From: a bacterium
GTDB lineage: Bacteria; UBP6; UBA1177
Direction: 5' to 3'
Assembly: GCA_017538365.1 (NCBI GenBank)
Contig: JAFYIZ010000001.1
Location: forward strand, 1 to 62,706
DNA: 62,706 nt
Below are positions 1 through 8,702 of this stretch, piece after piece. The stretch's first letter is position 1. The number at the start of each line of letters is the position of its first letter. The notes under the pieces were generated by a model, which was not told where the DNA came from, searched no databases, and saw nothing but the letters and a program-made list of their open reading frames with translations. Position numbers and translations under genes: made by a program.

Positions 1-94
1 GGAACCACCTGATCCCATCCCGAACTCAGAAGTGAAACATGACAGTGCCGATGATACTGCGGTCAGTGGCCGTGGAAAAGTAGGTCGTCGCCTC
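1..94 (+). rRNA. rrf: 5S ribosomal RNA, 3' part
   Basis: The sequence from base 1 carries the conserved 5S core (CCGAACTCAGAAGTGAAAC near 20-38) and the conserved GTAGGTCG stretch near the 3' end. This matches bacterial 5S rRNA in the plus orientation. By comparison with a 115-120 nt 5S, roughly the first 25-30 nt are cut off by the window edge. It is probably the last gene of an rrn operon lying to the left. A T-run follows directly. Confidence 0.93.
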
Positions 95-103
95 ATTTTT
101 TTT
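95..103 (+). terminator. T-run after 5S rRNA
   Basis: Eight consecutive T follow the 5S 3' end at once. The terminal 5S stem (helix I) would act as the hairpin, so this is probably the rrn operon terminator. The 5' strand of that stem lies outside the window, so pairing cannot be checked. Confidence 0.5.
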
Positions 104-184
104 GCCCTAAAAATAATCGGAATTTGAAAAATCAATAATAAGAATTAAATAAACGCCCGCGGTTAAAAAATTTTGCCGTAAAAT

Positions 185-227
185 TTGCAATAAATCGTGA
201 TTTTGCTATTAAGGCGCCGATTTTTTT
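185..227 (+). promoter_or_regulatory. Predicted sigma70-type promoter of purH
   Basis: TTGCAA (185-190), a 16-nt spacer and TATTAA (207-212) are followed by the GC-rich segment GGCGCCGA and seven T (221-227). The T-run sits where transcription would start. The same layout recurs upstream of many other genes in the window. Ribosome-binding site ACGGAGGG is at 236-243. Confidence 0.6.
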
Positions 228-247
228 ATTTAACAACGGAGGGTTTC

Positions 248-1810
248 ATGGCAAAAATCAAAAATGTTATCATCAGTGTTTTTGACAAGACGGGACTTGT
301 CGATTTCGCATCGGAACTTGACAAAGCGGGCGTCAAAATCTTTTCAACAGGCGGTAGCTGCAAAATGCTTGCAGACAACGGAATAAACGTAACAAAAATC
401 GAGGATTACACTGGTTTCCCCGAAATGATGGACGGCCGCGTTAAGACGCTTCATCCGAAAATTCACGGCGGAATTCTGGCTCGCAGAGACGATGTAAACC
501 ACATGAAAGCGGCCTCTGATCACGGCATCACGATGTTCGACATGGTCGTTGTCAACCTATATCCTTTCAAAAAGACGGTAGAAAGCGGCAAACCCTTTGC
601 AGATATCATCGAAAACATCGATATCGGCGGTCCTTCGATGGTCAGAAGCGCATCGAAAAATTTCAGAGACGTTGCGATCGTAACTTCTCCCGATGACTAC
701 AAAGCTATTCTTGACGAGATGAAGGCGAATAACGGTGAGATCTCGCTTGAAACGAGATTTAAACTTGCTTCAAAAGCTTTCAGACTCACAGCGGCTTACG
801 ACAGCTACATCAGCTCGTTCCTTTCGACAGTCGACTGCAACGGTGAAAAAGTGAGTGAAGATCCTGAATTCATCAATATGCAGTTCGTTAAGAAAGAGAC
901 TCTGCGTTACGGCGAAAACCCGCATCAGAAGGCTTCTATCTATATCGACAGCGAGGCTGAGAAAGGAACTTTGGCTCTTGCGGAACAGCTTCACGGAAAG
1001 CAGCTTTCCTTCAACAACTACATGGATCTCGAGGCTGCGAAAAATATCGTTAGCGGCTACACTGAACCCGCTGTCGCGATAGTAAAACACACCAATCCGT
1101 GCGGTGCGGCAATAGGAGCGACTCTTGCAGAAGCTTACAATAAAGCTCTTGCATGCGACCCTGTAAGTGCCTTCGGTTCGATAATCGCGGTAAACAAAGC
1201 GCTCGACGGCGAAACTGCTGAAATAATGAAGGCTCTTTTTGTCGAAGCGATCGTAGCTCCGGCATTCTCCGATGAGGCTAAGGCAGTCCTCAGCAAGAAG
1301 AAAAACATCAGACTTGTCGAAGTAGGCGAGTTTGCGAAAAATTTCGCGATGGATGTCGAACTCAAGAAGATCTCCGGCGGTGTTCTCATCGAAACTGCGG
1401 ACAGACGCGTCATCACAGAGGCTGATCTTCAGTTCGTGACCGAGAAAAGACCGACTCCGGAACAGATAAAAGAGCTCCTTTTCGCACAGAACATGGTCCG
1501 TTTCATCAAAAGCAACGCGATCCTTATCGCTAAAAACGGCGCAACGGTCGGTGTAGGAGCAGGGCAGATGTCGCGTATCGACTCGCTCGATATCGCGATC
1601 AAAAAAGCTCAGTCCCCGGTTGAAGGCTGCGTTATGGCAAGTGATGCGTTTTTCCCGTTCAGAGACTGCGTCGACAGAGCTGCAACAGTTGGAATTACTG
1701 CGATAATCCAGCCCGGTGGATCGGTTCGTGACCAGGAATCGATCGATGCCTGCAACGAGCACGGAATTCCGATGGTATTCACCGGGATCAGAAGTTTCAA
1801 ACACCTGTAG
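248..1810 (+). CDS. purH: Bifunctional purine biosynthesis protein PurH (AICAR transformylase / IMP cyclohydrolase)
   Basis: Catalyses the last two steps of de novo IMP synthesis in the cytosol: formylation of AICAR with 10-formyl-THF, then ring closure. The 520-residue product has the usual family length. The N-terminal MGS-like cyclohydrolase domain (about 1-140) shows SVFDKTGLVDFA, STGGS and DGRVKTLHPKIHGG. The transformylase domain shows LRYGENPHQ, VKHTNPCG, DPVSAFGS and a C-terminal FTGIRSFKH. The ATG at 248 is chosen because ACGGAGGG lies just upstream; an in-frame extension to 197 has no such site. It is transcribed alone, with its own predicted promoter. Identification is firm. Confidence 0.97.
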   Translation: MAKIKNVIISVFDKTGLVDFASELDKAGVKIFSTGGSCKMLADNGINVTKIEDYTGFPEMMDGRVKTLHPKIHGGILARRDDVNHMKAASDHGITMFDMVVVNLYPFKKTVESGKPFADIIENIDIGGPSMVRSASKNFRDVAIVTSPDDYKAILDEMKANNGEISLETRFKLASKAFRLTAAYDSYISSFLSTVDCNGEKVSEDPEFINMQFVKKETLRYGENPHQKASIYIDSEAEKGTLALAEQLHGKQLSFNNYMDLEAAKNIVSGYTEPAVAIVKHTNPCGAAIGATLAEAYNKALACDPVSAFGSIIAVNKALDGETAEIMKALFVEAIVAPAFSDEAKAVLSKKKNIRLVEVGEFAKNFAMDVELKKISGGVLIETADRRVITEADLQFVTEKRPTPEQIKELLFAQNMVRFIKSNAILIAKNGATVGVGAGQMSRIDSLDIAIKKAQSPVEGCVMASDAFFPFRDCVDRAATVGITAIIQPGGSVRDQESIDACNEHGIPMVFTGIRSFKHL

Positions 1811-1959
1811 ACCTATAGATTTATTCCACTTTTCTTATTATCATACAAGACGTCCGAGACATTTCATAACTCAATTATGGCATCGTCTTCTTTTCTGAAG
1901 CACGGTTTCATGTTGTCAGTTTAGAATCTCGAATGAAAAAAGATTACCCGCACTCCGGC

Positions 1960-1984
1960 AAAAAAACGGGGGCCGAAGCCCCCG
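1960..1984 (-). terminator. Rho-independent terminator of nifJ operon
   Basis: Read on the minus strand, a perfect 7-bp stem CGGGGGC/GCCCCCG closes a TTCG tetraloop (1967-1984). Seven T follow (1966-1960). A very stable UUCG hairpin plus a U-tract downstream of the nifJ stop is a textbook intrinsic terminator. On the plus strand there is no T-run after it, so it serves the minus-strand operon. Confidence 0.88.
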
Positions 1985-1998
1985 CTTAAACCTGGAAT

Positions 1999-2051
1999 CC
2001 CTCTCATAGGCTCCCCTGAGGTAGGGGAGCTGCCGTAAGGCTGAGGGGTAG
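1999..2051. repeat. Dispersed palindromic repeat element (GCTCCCCT...AGGGGAGC)
   Basis: An 8-bp perfect inverted repeat, GCTCCCCT (2010-2017) and AGGGGAGC (2023-2030), is followed by TGCCGTAAGGCTGAGGGGT. Short intergenic elements of this type (CCCCTC...GGGGAG...CTGAGGGG) are familiar as non-coding dispersed repeats in many bacterial genomes. Only this copy is in the window; a related GAGGGG-type element lies near 16694-16733. Confidence 0.5.
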
Positions 2052-2059
2052 GTCAACGC

Positions 2060-5000
2060 TTAAAGAATATCGTTGTCGTTGAGTTTTTTGAGTCTCTCGT
2101 AACGGTCTTTGAGGTCAGCCTTGAGCATAGCGTGAAGTTTCGCAGCTTCGTTCGGGAAGAGTTTGGTGAGTGATTTAAAGCGGACTTCTCTGTCAAGGAG
2201 TTCCTGCGGATCGCGCGAAGGCTCTTTGCTGTCAAGCTGGAACGGATTCTTTCCTTCCTTTCTGAGTTCCGGATTGAATCTGTAAAGTGGCCAGTAGCCT
2301 GCTTCGACCGCGAGTTTTTCTTCGTTCTGGCTGTGCGACATATCGATACCGTGGTTGATGCAAGGAGCGTAAGCGATGATGAGCGACGGTCCGTTGTATT
2401 TCTCAGCTTCGGTCATAGCTTTGACGAGCTGGTCATGGTTTGCACCCATTGCGACGCTTGCAACGTAGATGTAGCCGTAAGTCATCGAAATCATTCCAAG
2501 ATCTTTCTTTCTTACTTTCTTTCCGCTGGTAGCGAACTTAGCTGTCTGGCCGAACTGGGATGCCTTGGAAGCCTGGCCGCCTGTGTTGGAGTAAACTTCG
2601 GTGTCGAGAACGAGGATGTTTACATTCTCGCCGCTTGCAAGGACGTGGTCAAGACCGCCGTAACCGATATCGTAAGCCCATCCGTCACCACCGAGGATCC
2701 AGATCGATTTCTTAACGATGTAGTCGCTGAGGTCGTAGATTCTGTCGAGCGTTTCGCAGCACGGATCGCCGTTTGCGAGGACGTTCATGATCTTCGGGTA
2801 GAGCTCTTTCGTCTTTTCTGCGTCTTCCTTGTTGTCGATCCATTCCTGGAAGAGTTTCTTTGCTTCTTCGCAGAGGGTGTCGCCGCATTCGCAGGTCGGA
2901 TTTTCGATAGCTTTCTTCATAAGAGCTTCGAGGGTGTTTCTTTTCTGTTTAACAGCGAGAGCGATACCGAAGCCGTGCTCAGCGTTGTCTTCGAAAAGGC
3001 TGTTTGCCCATGCCGGACCCATGCCGTTTTTGTTCTTGCAGTAAGGAATCGTCGGAGCGGTTCCGCCGTAGATCGAGGAGCAGCCCGTTGCGTTGGAAAC
3101 TATCATTCTGTCGCCGAAAAGCTGAGTGATGAGTTTGACGTACGGAGTTTCGCCGCAGCCTTCGCATGCACCGCTGAACTCAAAGAGCGGCTGCTGGAGC
3201 TGGCTGCCTTTTACGGTGTTCTTCGGAAGGAGGTCGTCCTTTACAGGAACCGTGATCGAGAAGTCGTTGTTAGCAGCTTCTTCGTCAACGATCTCGCCGA
3301 AGTGAACCATTTCGAGTGCTTTGTTCTTCGCGATGCAGATGTCTGCGCAGTTTCCGCAGCCGAGGCAGTCCATCGGATAAACCTGCATTCTGAATTTGAG
3401 ACCTTCGAGACCTTTGCCGATAGCTTTTACGGTCTTGAAAGATTCAGGAGCGTCAGCCATTTCTTCTTCAGTGAGAAGGACAGGTCTGATAGCAGCGTGC
3501 GGGCAAACGAACGAGCATTTGTTGCACTGGATGCAGTTTTCGGGGATCCATTTCGGAAGTTTTATAGCTACGCCGCGTTTTTCGAATTTCGTGGTTCCGG
3601 TCGGGAATGAACCGTCGGGGCCCGGAAGTTCGCCGTGAACGTCGTTAGCGAATCTGCTGACAGGGAGGTCGTCGCCGTTTTGTCTTGCGATCGGGTTGAT
3701 GATCTCTTCGACCATATACTGTTCAAGGTCGCTTGAGTAGGGCTCATGAACTTTGTGGATGTCGATAGCGACTTCCTTGGAGTTGAGCCAAGCTTCCTTA
3801 TCGTATTTGATCTCTTTGATCTCGGTGCCTGCTGCGTCGACTGCTGCGTTGTTCATGTCGACGATGTTCTGGCCTTTCTTGCCGTATGATTTCTGGTTTG
3901 CGTTCTTGAGGCTTGCAACTGCCTGCTCGAACGGAATGACTTCGGAAAGTTTGAAGAAAGCGGTGAGCATGATCATGTTGATCCTCTTGCCGAGTCCGAG
4001 ACCTTCAGCGATCTTGACTGCATCGATGATGAAAACTCTGCCGTTTTTCTTTGCGATGTCTTTCTTGAGAGCTGCCGGAAGGTTCTCTTCGGTCTCTTTA
4101 GCGTTCCAGTTGGTGTTGAGAACGAAGATACCGCCGTCTTTCAGGTTCTTGCTGAGGTCGTACATATTTACGTAAGCCTGATTGTGGCAAGCGATGTAGT
4201 CAGCAGTCGTGATGAGATACGGGGATTTGATCTTCTCGTGACCGAATCTGAGGTGGCTGACAGTGAGACCGCCCGATTTCTTCGAGTCGTATGAGAAGTA
4301 GCCCTGTGCGTACTGTTCTGTTTCGTCGCCGATGATCTTGATCGCGTTCTTCGATGCGCCGACGGTGCCGTCAGAGCCGAGGCCGTAAAGCATGCACTGA
4401 ACGGTTCCCTTCGGAACTGTGTCGAGGATTCCGTATTTGAGCGATCTGTAGGTGACATCGTCTTCGATACCGACTGTGAAGTGGTTCTTCGGCTCTCTCG
4501 CCTTGAGGTTGTCGAAAACAGCTTTGACCATGCCGGGAGTGAATTCTTTCGAGGAAAGACCGTAGATGCCGCCGACGACTTTGATCGTCTCTCTCTTGTT
4601 GTAGAGAACGGTGGAAACGTCTTTGTAAAGCGGTTCGCCTTCGCTGCCGGGCTCTTTCGTTCTGTCAAGAACTGCGATTGCTTTAACAGATGCCGGAATA
4701 GCTCTCATCAAATGTTCTGCGCTGAACGGTCTGAAAAGACGTACTTTTACAAGGCCGACTTTTTCGCCCTGTTTGAGCAGGAAGTCGATCGTCTCTTCGA
4801 TCGTGTCGCATGCGCTGCCCATAGCGATGATGACTCTCTCAGCTTCCGGATCGCCGTAGTAGTCGAAAAGGTGGTAGCTTCTGCCGGTGAGTTTGGAAAC
4901 AGCGTCAAAAGCTTCCTGAACGATCATCGGAGCGTTGTCGTAGTAGCTGTTGCTTGCTTCTCTTGCCTGGAAGAAGATGTCGGGGTTCTGAGCCGAACCT

Positions 5001-5650
5001 TTGAGCACCGGTCTTTCAGGGCGGAGAGCTCTCTCTTTGAAATCAGCTATTGCATCGTAGGGAACGATCGTTTTGATATCTTCGTCGTCGAGTATCTCGA
5101 TTTTTGAGATTTCGTGGCTCGTTCTGAAGCCGTCGAAGAAGTGGATGAAAGGAAGTCTTGCGCGCAGAGCCGAAATGTGGGTGGCAAGTGCCAAGTCGTA
5201 AGCTTCCTGAACCGATGTGCTGGAGATCATGCAGACGCCTGTCTGACGGCATGCCATAACGTCGGTGTGGTCGCCGAAGATCGAAAGAGCGTGGCTTGCT
5301 ATTGCTCTTGCCGTAACGTGGAAAACGCCAGGAAGAAGTTCGCCCGCAACTTTGTAAAGGTTCGGGATCATGAGAAGAAGACCCTGGGAAGCGGTGTATG
5401 TCGTGGTGAGGGCACCGCCGCTGAGGGATCCGTGAACTGCGCCGCTCGCGCCGCCTTCGGACTGAAGTTCGGCAACGATAAGGTCGTTTCCGAAAATGTT
5501 CTTTTTGCCGTTTGCGCTCCATTCGTCGGTAACTTCAGCCATCGGCGAACTCGGAGTGATGGGATAGATCGCTGCAACTTCCGTCATCGGGAAACTTGCG
5601 TAAGCGACCGCCGTGTTTCCGTCAACACATTTCATAACTTTTTTTGCCAT
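2060..5650 (-). CDS. nifJ: Pyruvate:ferredoxin (flavodoxin) oxidoreductase, homodimeric
   Basis: Decarboxylates pyruvate to acetyl-CoA, CO2 and reduced ferredoxin in the cytosol, using thiamine diphosphate and three [4Fe-4S] clusters. At 1196 residues it has the usual length of the single-chain enzyme. The N-terminal domain starts KVMKCVDGNTAVAYASF and contains YPITPSSPMAE. Two ferredoxin-type motifs follow near 690-760 (CIQCNKCSFVCP and CLGCGNCADIC). The C-terminal TPP domain has CEGCGE, NATGCSSIYGG and GDGWAYDIGYGG. GGAGG precedes the ATG. It is last in ybaB-recR-nifJ, 20 nt after recR, with a strong terminator beyond its stop. The enzyme is oxygen-sensitive in most organisms, so an anaerobic host is inferred. 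Confidence 0.97.
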   Translation of the reverse strand: MAKKVMKCVDGNTAVAYASFPMTEVAAIYPITPSSPMAEVTDEWSANGKKNIFGNDLIVAELQSEGGASGAVHGSLSGGALTTTYTASQGLLLMIPNLYKVAGELLPGVFHVTARAIASHALSIFGDHTDVMACRQTGVCMISSTSVQEAYDLALATHISALRARLPFIHFFDGFRTSHEISKIEILDDEDIKTIVPYDAIADFKERALRPERPVLKGSAQNPDIFFQAREASNSYYDNAPMIVQEAFDAVSKLTGRSYHLFDYYGDPEAERVIIAMGSACDTIEETIDFLLKQGEKVGLVKVRLFRPFSAEHLMRAIPASVKAIAVLDRTKEPGSEGEPLYKDVSTVLYNKRETIKVVGGIYGLSSKEFTPGMVKAVFDNLKAREPKNHFTVGIEDDVTYRSLKYGILDTVPKGTVQCMLYGLGSDGTVGASKNAIKIIGDETEQYAQGYFSYDSKKSGGLTVSHLRFGHEKIKSPYLITTADYIACHNQAYVNMYDLSKNLKDGGIFVLNTNWNAKETEENLPAALKKDIAKKNGRVFIIDAVKIAEGLGLGKRINMIMLTAFFKLSEVIPFEQAVASLKNANQKSYGKKGQNIVDMNNAAVDAAGTEIKEIKYDKEAWLNSKEVAIDIHKVHEPYSSDLEQYMVEEIINPIARQNGDDLPVSRFANDVHGELPGPDGSFPTGTTKFEKRGVAIKLPKWIPENCIQCNKCSFVCPHAAIRPVLLTEEEMADAPESFKTVKAIGKGLEGLKFRMQVYPMDCLGCGNCADICIAKNKALEMVHFGEIVDEEAANNDFSITVPVKDDLLPKNTVKGSQLQQPLFEFSGACEGCGETPYVKLITQLFGDRMIVSNATGCSSIYGGTAPTIPYCKNKNGMGPAWANSLFEDNAEHGFGIALAVKQKRNTLEALMKKAIENPTCECGDTLCEEAKKLFQEWIDNKEDAEKTKELYPKIMNVLANGDPCCETLDRIYDLSDYIVKKSIWILGGDGWAYDIGYGGLDHVLASGENVNILVLDTEVYSNTGGQASKASQFGQTAKFATSGKKVRKKDLGMISMTYGYIYVASVAMGANHDQLVKAMTEAEKYNGPSLIIAYAPCINHGIDMSHSQNEEKLAVEAGYWPLYRFNPELRKEGKNPFQLDSKEPSRDPQELLDREVRFKSLTKLFPNEAAKLHAMLKADLKDRYERLKKLNDNDIL

Positions 5651-5670
5651 AAAATCCTCCGTATCTAAGG

Positions 5671-6285
5671 TTAGTCAATATAAGTTTTCCCGTTGAATGC
5701 CTCAAGAACCGTTCTCCTGTCGAGAACATCGGGTGCCGCCCCGGCAGGAAGCCCTCTCGCAATGCGGGAGATTCTGACATCGCAGTTTTCAAGGGAGTCT
5801 TTGATGTAAAGTGCCGTCGCGTCTCCTTCGATAGAGAAGGGGAGAGCGAGAAGAACTTCTTTCCCTGGATTGTTTTCGACTCTTTTTCTGAGCTCTTTTA
5901 TCTTCAGATCTTCGGGAAGGATGTTCTCAAGCGGCGCGATAAGACCGCCCAGAATGTGGAAAGAACCTTTGAAACAGCCGTTGCGCTCGATCGCCGCCAT
6001 GTCGCCGTAAGTCGCGACTACGCAGATGATGTCGCTGTCTGACGCACAGTTCGCGCACTCTGCACCTGCAGCCTTGAAAGCACCGCAAGTCTCGCAGATC
6101 TCGACGTTTTCAGAAAGTTCGATTATTTTTTTGAGAGTGTTTTTCATTTTCGGATCGCAGAGAATGGAATAGGAGAGTTTCTGTGCCGCTTTCAGGGAGA
6201 TCCCAGGCAGCTTTTTGAACTCTTCGACCAGCGTCCTCATCGAGAGGGCAGCCGGAGAGACGAAAGATTTCTCCGTTCCTTCCAT
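5671..6285 (-). CDS. recR: Recombination mediator protein RecR
   Basis: A ring-forming DNA-binding protein that works with RecF/RecO to load RecA at gaps. The 204-residue product has the family order: N-terminal helix-hairpin-helix (KLPGISLKAAQKLSYSIL), a four-cysteine zinc finger (CETCGAF...CANC), then a TOPRIM domain (ICVVATYGDMAAIE) and the C-terminal ISRIARGLPAGAAPDVLDRRT region. ATG at 6285 is preferred over a GTG one codon earlier; a modest TGAGG site precedes it. It follows ybaB with a 7-nt gap, the near-universal ybaB-recR pairing. Confidence 0.95.
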   Translation of the reverse strand: MEGTEKSFVSPAALSMRTLVEEFKKLPGISLKAAQKLSYSILCDPKMKNTLKKIIELSENVEICETCGAFKAAGAECANCASDSDIICVVATYGDMAAIERNGCFKGSFHILGGLIAPLENILPEDLKIKELRKRVENNPGKEVLLALPFSIEGDATALYIKDSLENCDVRISRIARGLPAGAAPDVLDRRTVLEAFNGKTYID

Positions 6286-6292
6286 CACGACC

Positions 6293-6604
6293 TCAGAAAA
6301 GACCCGGGAAACCGTTTATCTTATTGCCGACAAGCTTCGAAAGCCTGTTTTCCTTCTCTTTTCTGACCGTTTCGATGCTCTGGTTTACAGCCGCGGTGAA
6401 AAGATCGGTGAGCATTTCGGGATCGTCGCTTAAGAGATCCTTCGAAAATTCGATGTTCGTGATTTTCATATCGCCCGTCATCGTAACTTTGACAGCGCCG
6501 CCGCCGGCTTCTGTATTGAAAGTTTCTGTTTTGAACTCAGCCTCTAAAGCCGCCATTCTTTTCTGCATTTTCTGAGCCTGCTGCATAAGCCCCTGAATGT
6601 TCAT
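6293..6604 (-). CDS. ybaB: YbaB/EbfC nucleoid-associated protein
   Basis: A small DNA-binding protein of 103 residues. The start MNIQGLMQQAQKMQKRMA is typical of the family, as is the short beta core (GGAVKVTMTGDMKITNIEFS). The family forms homodimers that coat DNA. The ATG at 6604 has GAGGG just upstream; a longer in-frame extension lacks a site. It is first in the operon with recR and nifJ. Coupling of nifJ to ybaB-recR is less usual than ybaB-recR itself and may simply reflect local gene order. Confidence 0.93.
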   Translation of the reverse strand: MNIQGLMQQAQKMQKRMAALEAEFKTETFNTEAGGGAVKVTMTGDMKITNIEFSKDLLSDDPEMLTDLFTAAVNQSIETVRKEKENRLSKLVGNKINGFPGLF

Positions 6605-6637
6605 TCTTCCCTCTTTAAAGAAGTTAATAACAAAAAA

Positions 6638-6672
6638 ACGGCATACCATAATAGCGAGCAGTTAAAAGGCAA
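6638..6672 (-). promoter_or_regulatory. Predicted promoter of ybaB-recR-nifJ
   Basis: Read on the minus strand: TTGCCT (6672-6667), a 16-nt spacer, TATGGT (6650-6645), then ATGCCG and a run of seven T followed by G. The -10 is imperfect (4/6), but the layout matches the other promoters described here. It overlaps the region that must also hold the divergent promoter for the gene at 6746. Confidence 0.5.
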
Positions 6673-6745
6673 GAATTTTTTTCCTTAATTTATTTTATTG
6701 TAATACGCGCCCAATTGAGTAAAATCTTCGGTCTTTGGAGGTGAA

Positions 6746-7576
6746 ATGAGCCGCTTTTTTTGTGTTTTTGCAGCAGTTTTTGTGCTTTTGGCGTCATGCG
6801 GAAAGCTGAAGGACGATTCGATAGTCTACGTTTTCAAAGGCGATGTCGTCTCCGTTTCCGATTTCAAGCTGAAATACAACCTCTGGCTGCGGCAGAACAA
6901 CATGCCTGACACCGAAGAAATGAGGAAAAACTATCTTTTCCGCGAACTTTCCGAAAAATTCCTCTACGAAATGGGAAAGAGCGAAGGAGTAGGCGATATT
7001 CCTGAAATCAAGAATAAAATCGATGACTTCAAGAGAAAAACCATCGTCGAATACATGAACAAAAGGACGAAACGCGAAGTTTATGCGATAGACGACGAAG
7101 CGGTGCGGCAGTATTATATCGACAACAAGGACAAATTCATGCGCGACAAGCTCTACCGCCTTTACGCAGTCAGAGTGACGAACAAGAAAAATGCAGAGGA
7201 TATCGCGCAGCAGCTTCGAAACGGTTCGAGCATCAGAATTCTTTCGGCAACTCTTTCCGACGATGAAATTCTGGCGAGAAACAACGGCGACTGGGGGCTT
7301 TTCAGCGAAGACGTGATGGGCGAATCGTGGAAAGATGACGTTCTGGCGAGTTTCCCGGGCGAAATACTCGGCCCTTATCTTGACAGCGAGAACTTTTATA
7401 CAATAATCGAGATCGCCGGTTTTGCCTACAAGAGACACTTGAGTTTCAATCTGGCTTATCCGCTGATAGTTGAAGAGCTGATTGCGAAATACGGTACTGA
7501 AAAGTGGGACGGGTATCGCGATAAAATGATGACTGAGTACGGCGCAAAAATAAATGTCGAGAATTTAAGGTGGTAA
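6746..7576 (+). CDS. PpiC/SurA-like peptidyl-prolyl isomerase lipoprotein
   Basis: A 276-residue predicted lipoprotein. The signal peptide ends in a lipobox (VLLASC, Cys about residue 18). The body resembles SurA/PpiC foldases: an N-terminal helical part (VSVSDFKLKYNLWLRQ) with DEAVRQYYIDNKDKF, then a parvulin-like stretch with YAVRVTNKKNAEDIAQQL and NGDWGLFSEDVM. Such proteins assist folding of outer-membrane or secreted proteins in the periplasm. TGGAGGTG precedes the ATG. It is the first gene of the operon running to 15544, with prfB one base after its stop. The parvulin active site is not clearly conserved, so isomerase activity is uncertain. Confidence 0.75.
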   Translation: MSRFFCVFAAVFVLLASCGKLKDDSIVYVFKGDVVSVSDFKLKYNLWLRQNNMPDTEEMRKNYLFRELSEKFLYEMGKSEGVGDIPEIKNKIDDFKRKTIVEYMNKRTKREVYAIDDEAVRQYYIDNKDKFMRDKLYRLYAVRVTNKKNAEDIAQQLRNGSSIRILSATLSDDEILARNNGDWGLFSEDVMGESWKDDVLASFPGEILGPYLDSENFYTIIEIAGFAYKRHLSFNLAYPLIVEELIAKYGTEKWDGYRDKMMTEYGAKINVENLRW

Positions 7577-7577
7577 A

Positions 7578-8702
7578 ATGTCTTTGACTTCTAAGGATCT
7601 GGAACAGAAACTTGCAGAACTTGAGCAGAAATCGAAGATTTTCTTTGAATCGCTTGCCATAAATTCGAAAAGAGAGCGTCTCGACGAACTCAAAAAGCAG
7701 CTCGATCTGCCCGAAATATGGTCTGATACCGCGAAAATGGCGGCTCTCAACAAGGAAAAACGGGTTCTCGAGAGCAATCTGGAACTTTATTCCAAACTGG
7801 AATCGGATATCGAAGAACTGACTCTCGCAAAAGAGCTTCTTGACGAAGATCCGACAATTGAAGCTGAGGCTGAGGCGATGCTCGGCAGCATTGACGAACT
7901 TGTCGACAAAATCGAATTTCAGAAGATGCTCGGCGGCAAAACAGACCTGATGAACGCTATCGTCAGCATAAACGCAGGCGCCGGCGGCAGAGAGTCGCAG
8001 GACTGGGCGGTAATGCTTTCGAGAATGTACGCGAGATGGTGCGAGCGCAAAGGCTACGGGCTCGAAGTTATTGATAAAAATACGGGCGATGACGCTAACG
8101 CGATAAAAAACATCACTTTCATTGCTGAAGGCGACTACGCTTACGGCTACCTCAAGGCCGAGATAGGCATCCACAGGCTGGTCAGAATAAGTCCGTTCGA
8201 TGCCAACAAACGGCGTCACACCTCGTTTGCAAGCGTTTTTGTCACTCCAGAAATCGATGATTCGATCGAAATCGAGATTGATGAAAAAGATTTGAAAATA
8301 GATACTTACCGTTCAGGCGGAGCAGGCGGTCAGCACGTCAACAAGACAGATTCGGCAATAAGGATAACCCACATTCCGACTGGAATTGTCGTTCAGTGCC
8401 AGAACGACAGAAGCCAGCATAAAAACAAGGCTACGGCGATGAAGATTCTGAAGTCGCGCCTTTACGAATTCGAACTTCGGAAAAAACAGGAAGAGTCTTC
8501 CGAAATCGAAAAACAGAAAATGGGAATCGACTTCGGAAGCCAGATCAGAAGTTACGTTCTGCATCCCTACAAAATGGTTAAGGATCACAGGACTGATTTT
8601 GAAACCGGAAATGCCGACGCAGTGCTTGACGGCGAACAGATTTTAGATAAATTTATGGAAGATTATTTACTTAAAGAAGGGGAAACTAATGAAAATCATT
8701 AA
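7578..8702 (+). CDS. prfB: Peptide chain release factor 2
   Basis: Recognises UGA and UAA stop codons and triggers peptide release on the ribosome. The 374 residues are full length. The stop-recognition tripeptide SPF appears in VRISPFDANKRRHTSF and the catalytic GGQ in RSGGAGGQHVNKTDSA. A helical N-terminal domain precedes them. AAGGTGG lies upstream of the ATG. Many bacteria regulate prfB with a programmed +1 frameshift near codon 25. Here the N-terminal region aligns with E. coli RF2 across that point in a single frame, so this mechanism is absent. Confidence 0.96.
   Translation: MSLTSKDLEQKLAELEQKSKIFFESLAINSKRERLDELKKQLDLPEIWSDTAKMAALNKEKRVLESNLELYSKLESDIEELTLAKELLDEDPTIEAEAEAMLGSIDELVDKIEFQKMLGGKTDLMNAIVSINAGAGGRESQDWAVMLSRMYARWCERKGYGLEVIDKNTGDDANAIKNITFIAEGDYAYGYLKAEIGIHRLVRISPFDANKRRHTSFASVFVTPEIDDSIEIEIDEKDLKIDTYRSGGAGGQHVNKTDSAIRITHIPTGIVVQCQNDRSQHKNKATAMKILKSRLYEFELRKKQEESSEIEKQKMGIDFGSQIRSYVLHPYKMVKDHRTDFETGNADAVLDGEQILDKFMEDYLLKEGETNENH

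Noticed and set aside
770-1804. A 344-codon minus-strand open frame antisense to purH
   Set aside because: Fully inside purH, with no family features or ribosome-binding site; a shadow frame.
1811-1958. A small RNA or terminator for purH downstream of its stop
   Set aside because: No stable hairpin followed by a plus-strand T-run is seen; the strong hairpin at 1967-1984 is oriented for nifJ.
2333-3610. A 425-codon plus-strand open frame antisense to nifJ
   Set aside because: It lies wholly within the confidently identified nifJ gene, has no recognisable domain and reflects codon bias on the opposite strand.
7575-7590. CTTTGAC at the prfB start, resembling the RF2 frameshift site
   Set aside because: The frame that reads CTT-TGA leads, after +1 slippage, to GAC-TTC-TAA, a stop, and does not join the RF2 frame. 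It is coincidental.
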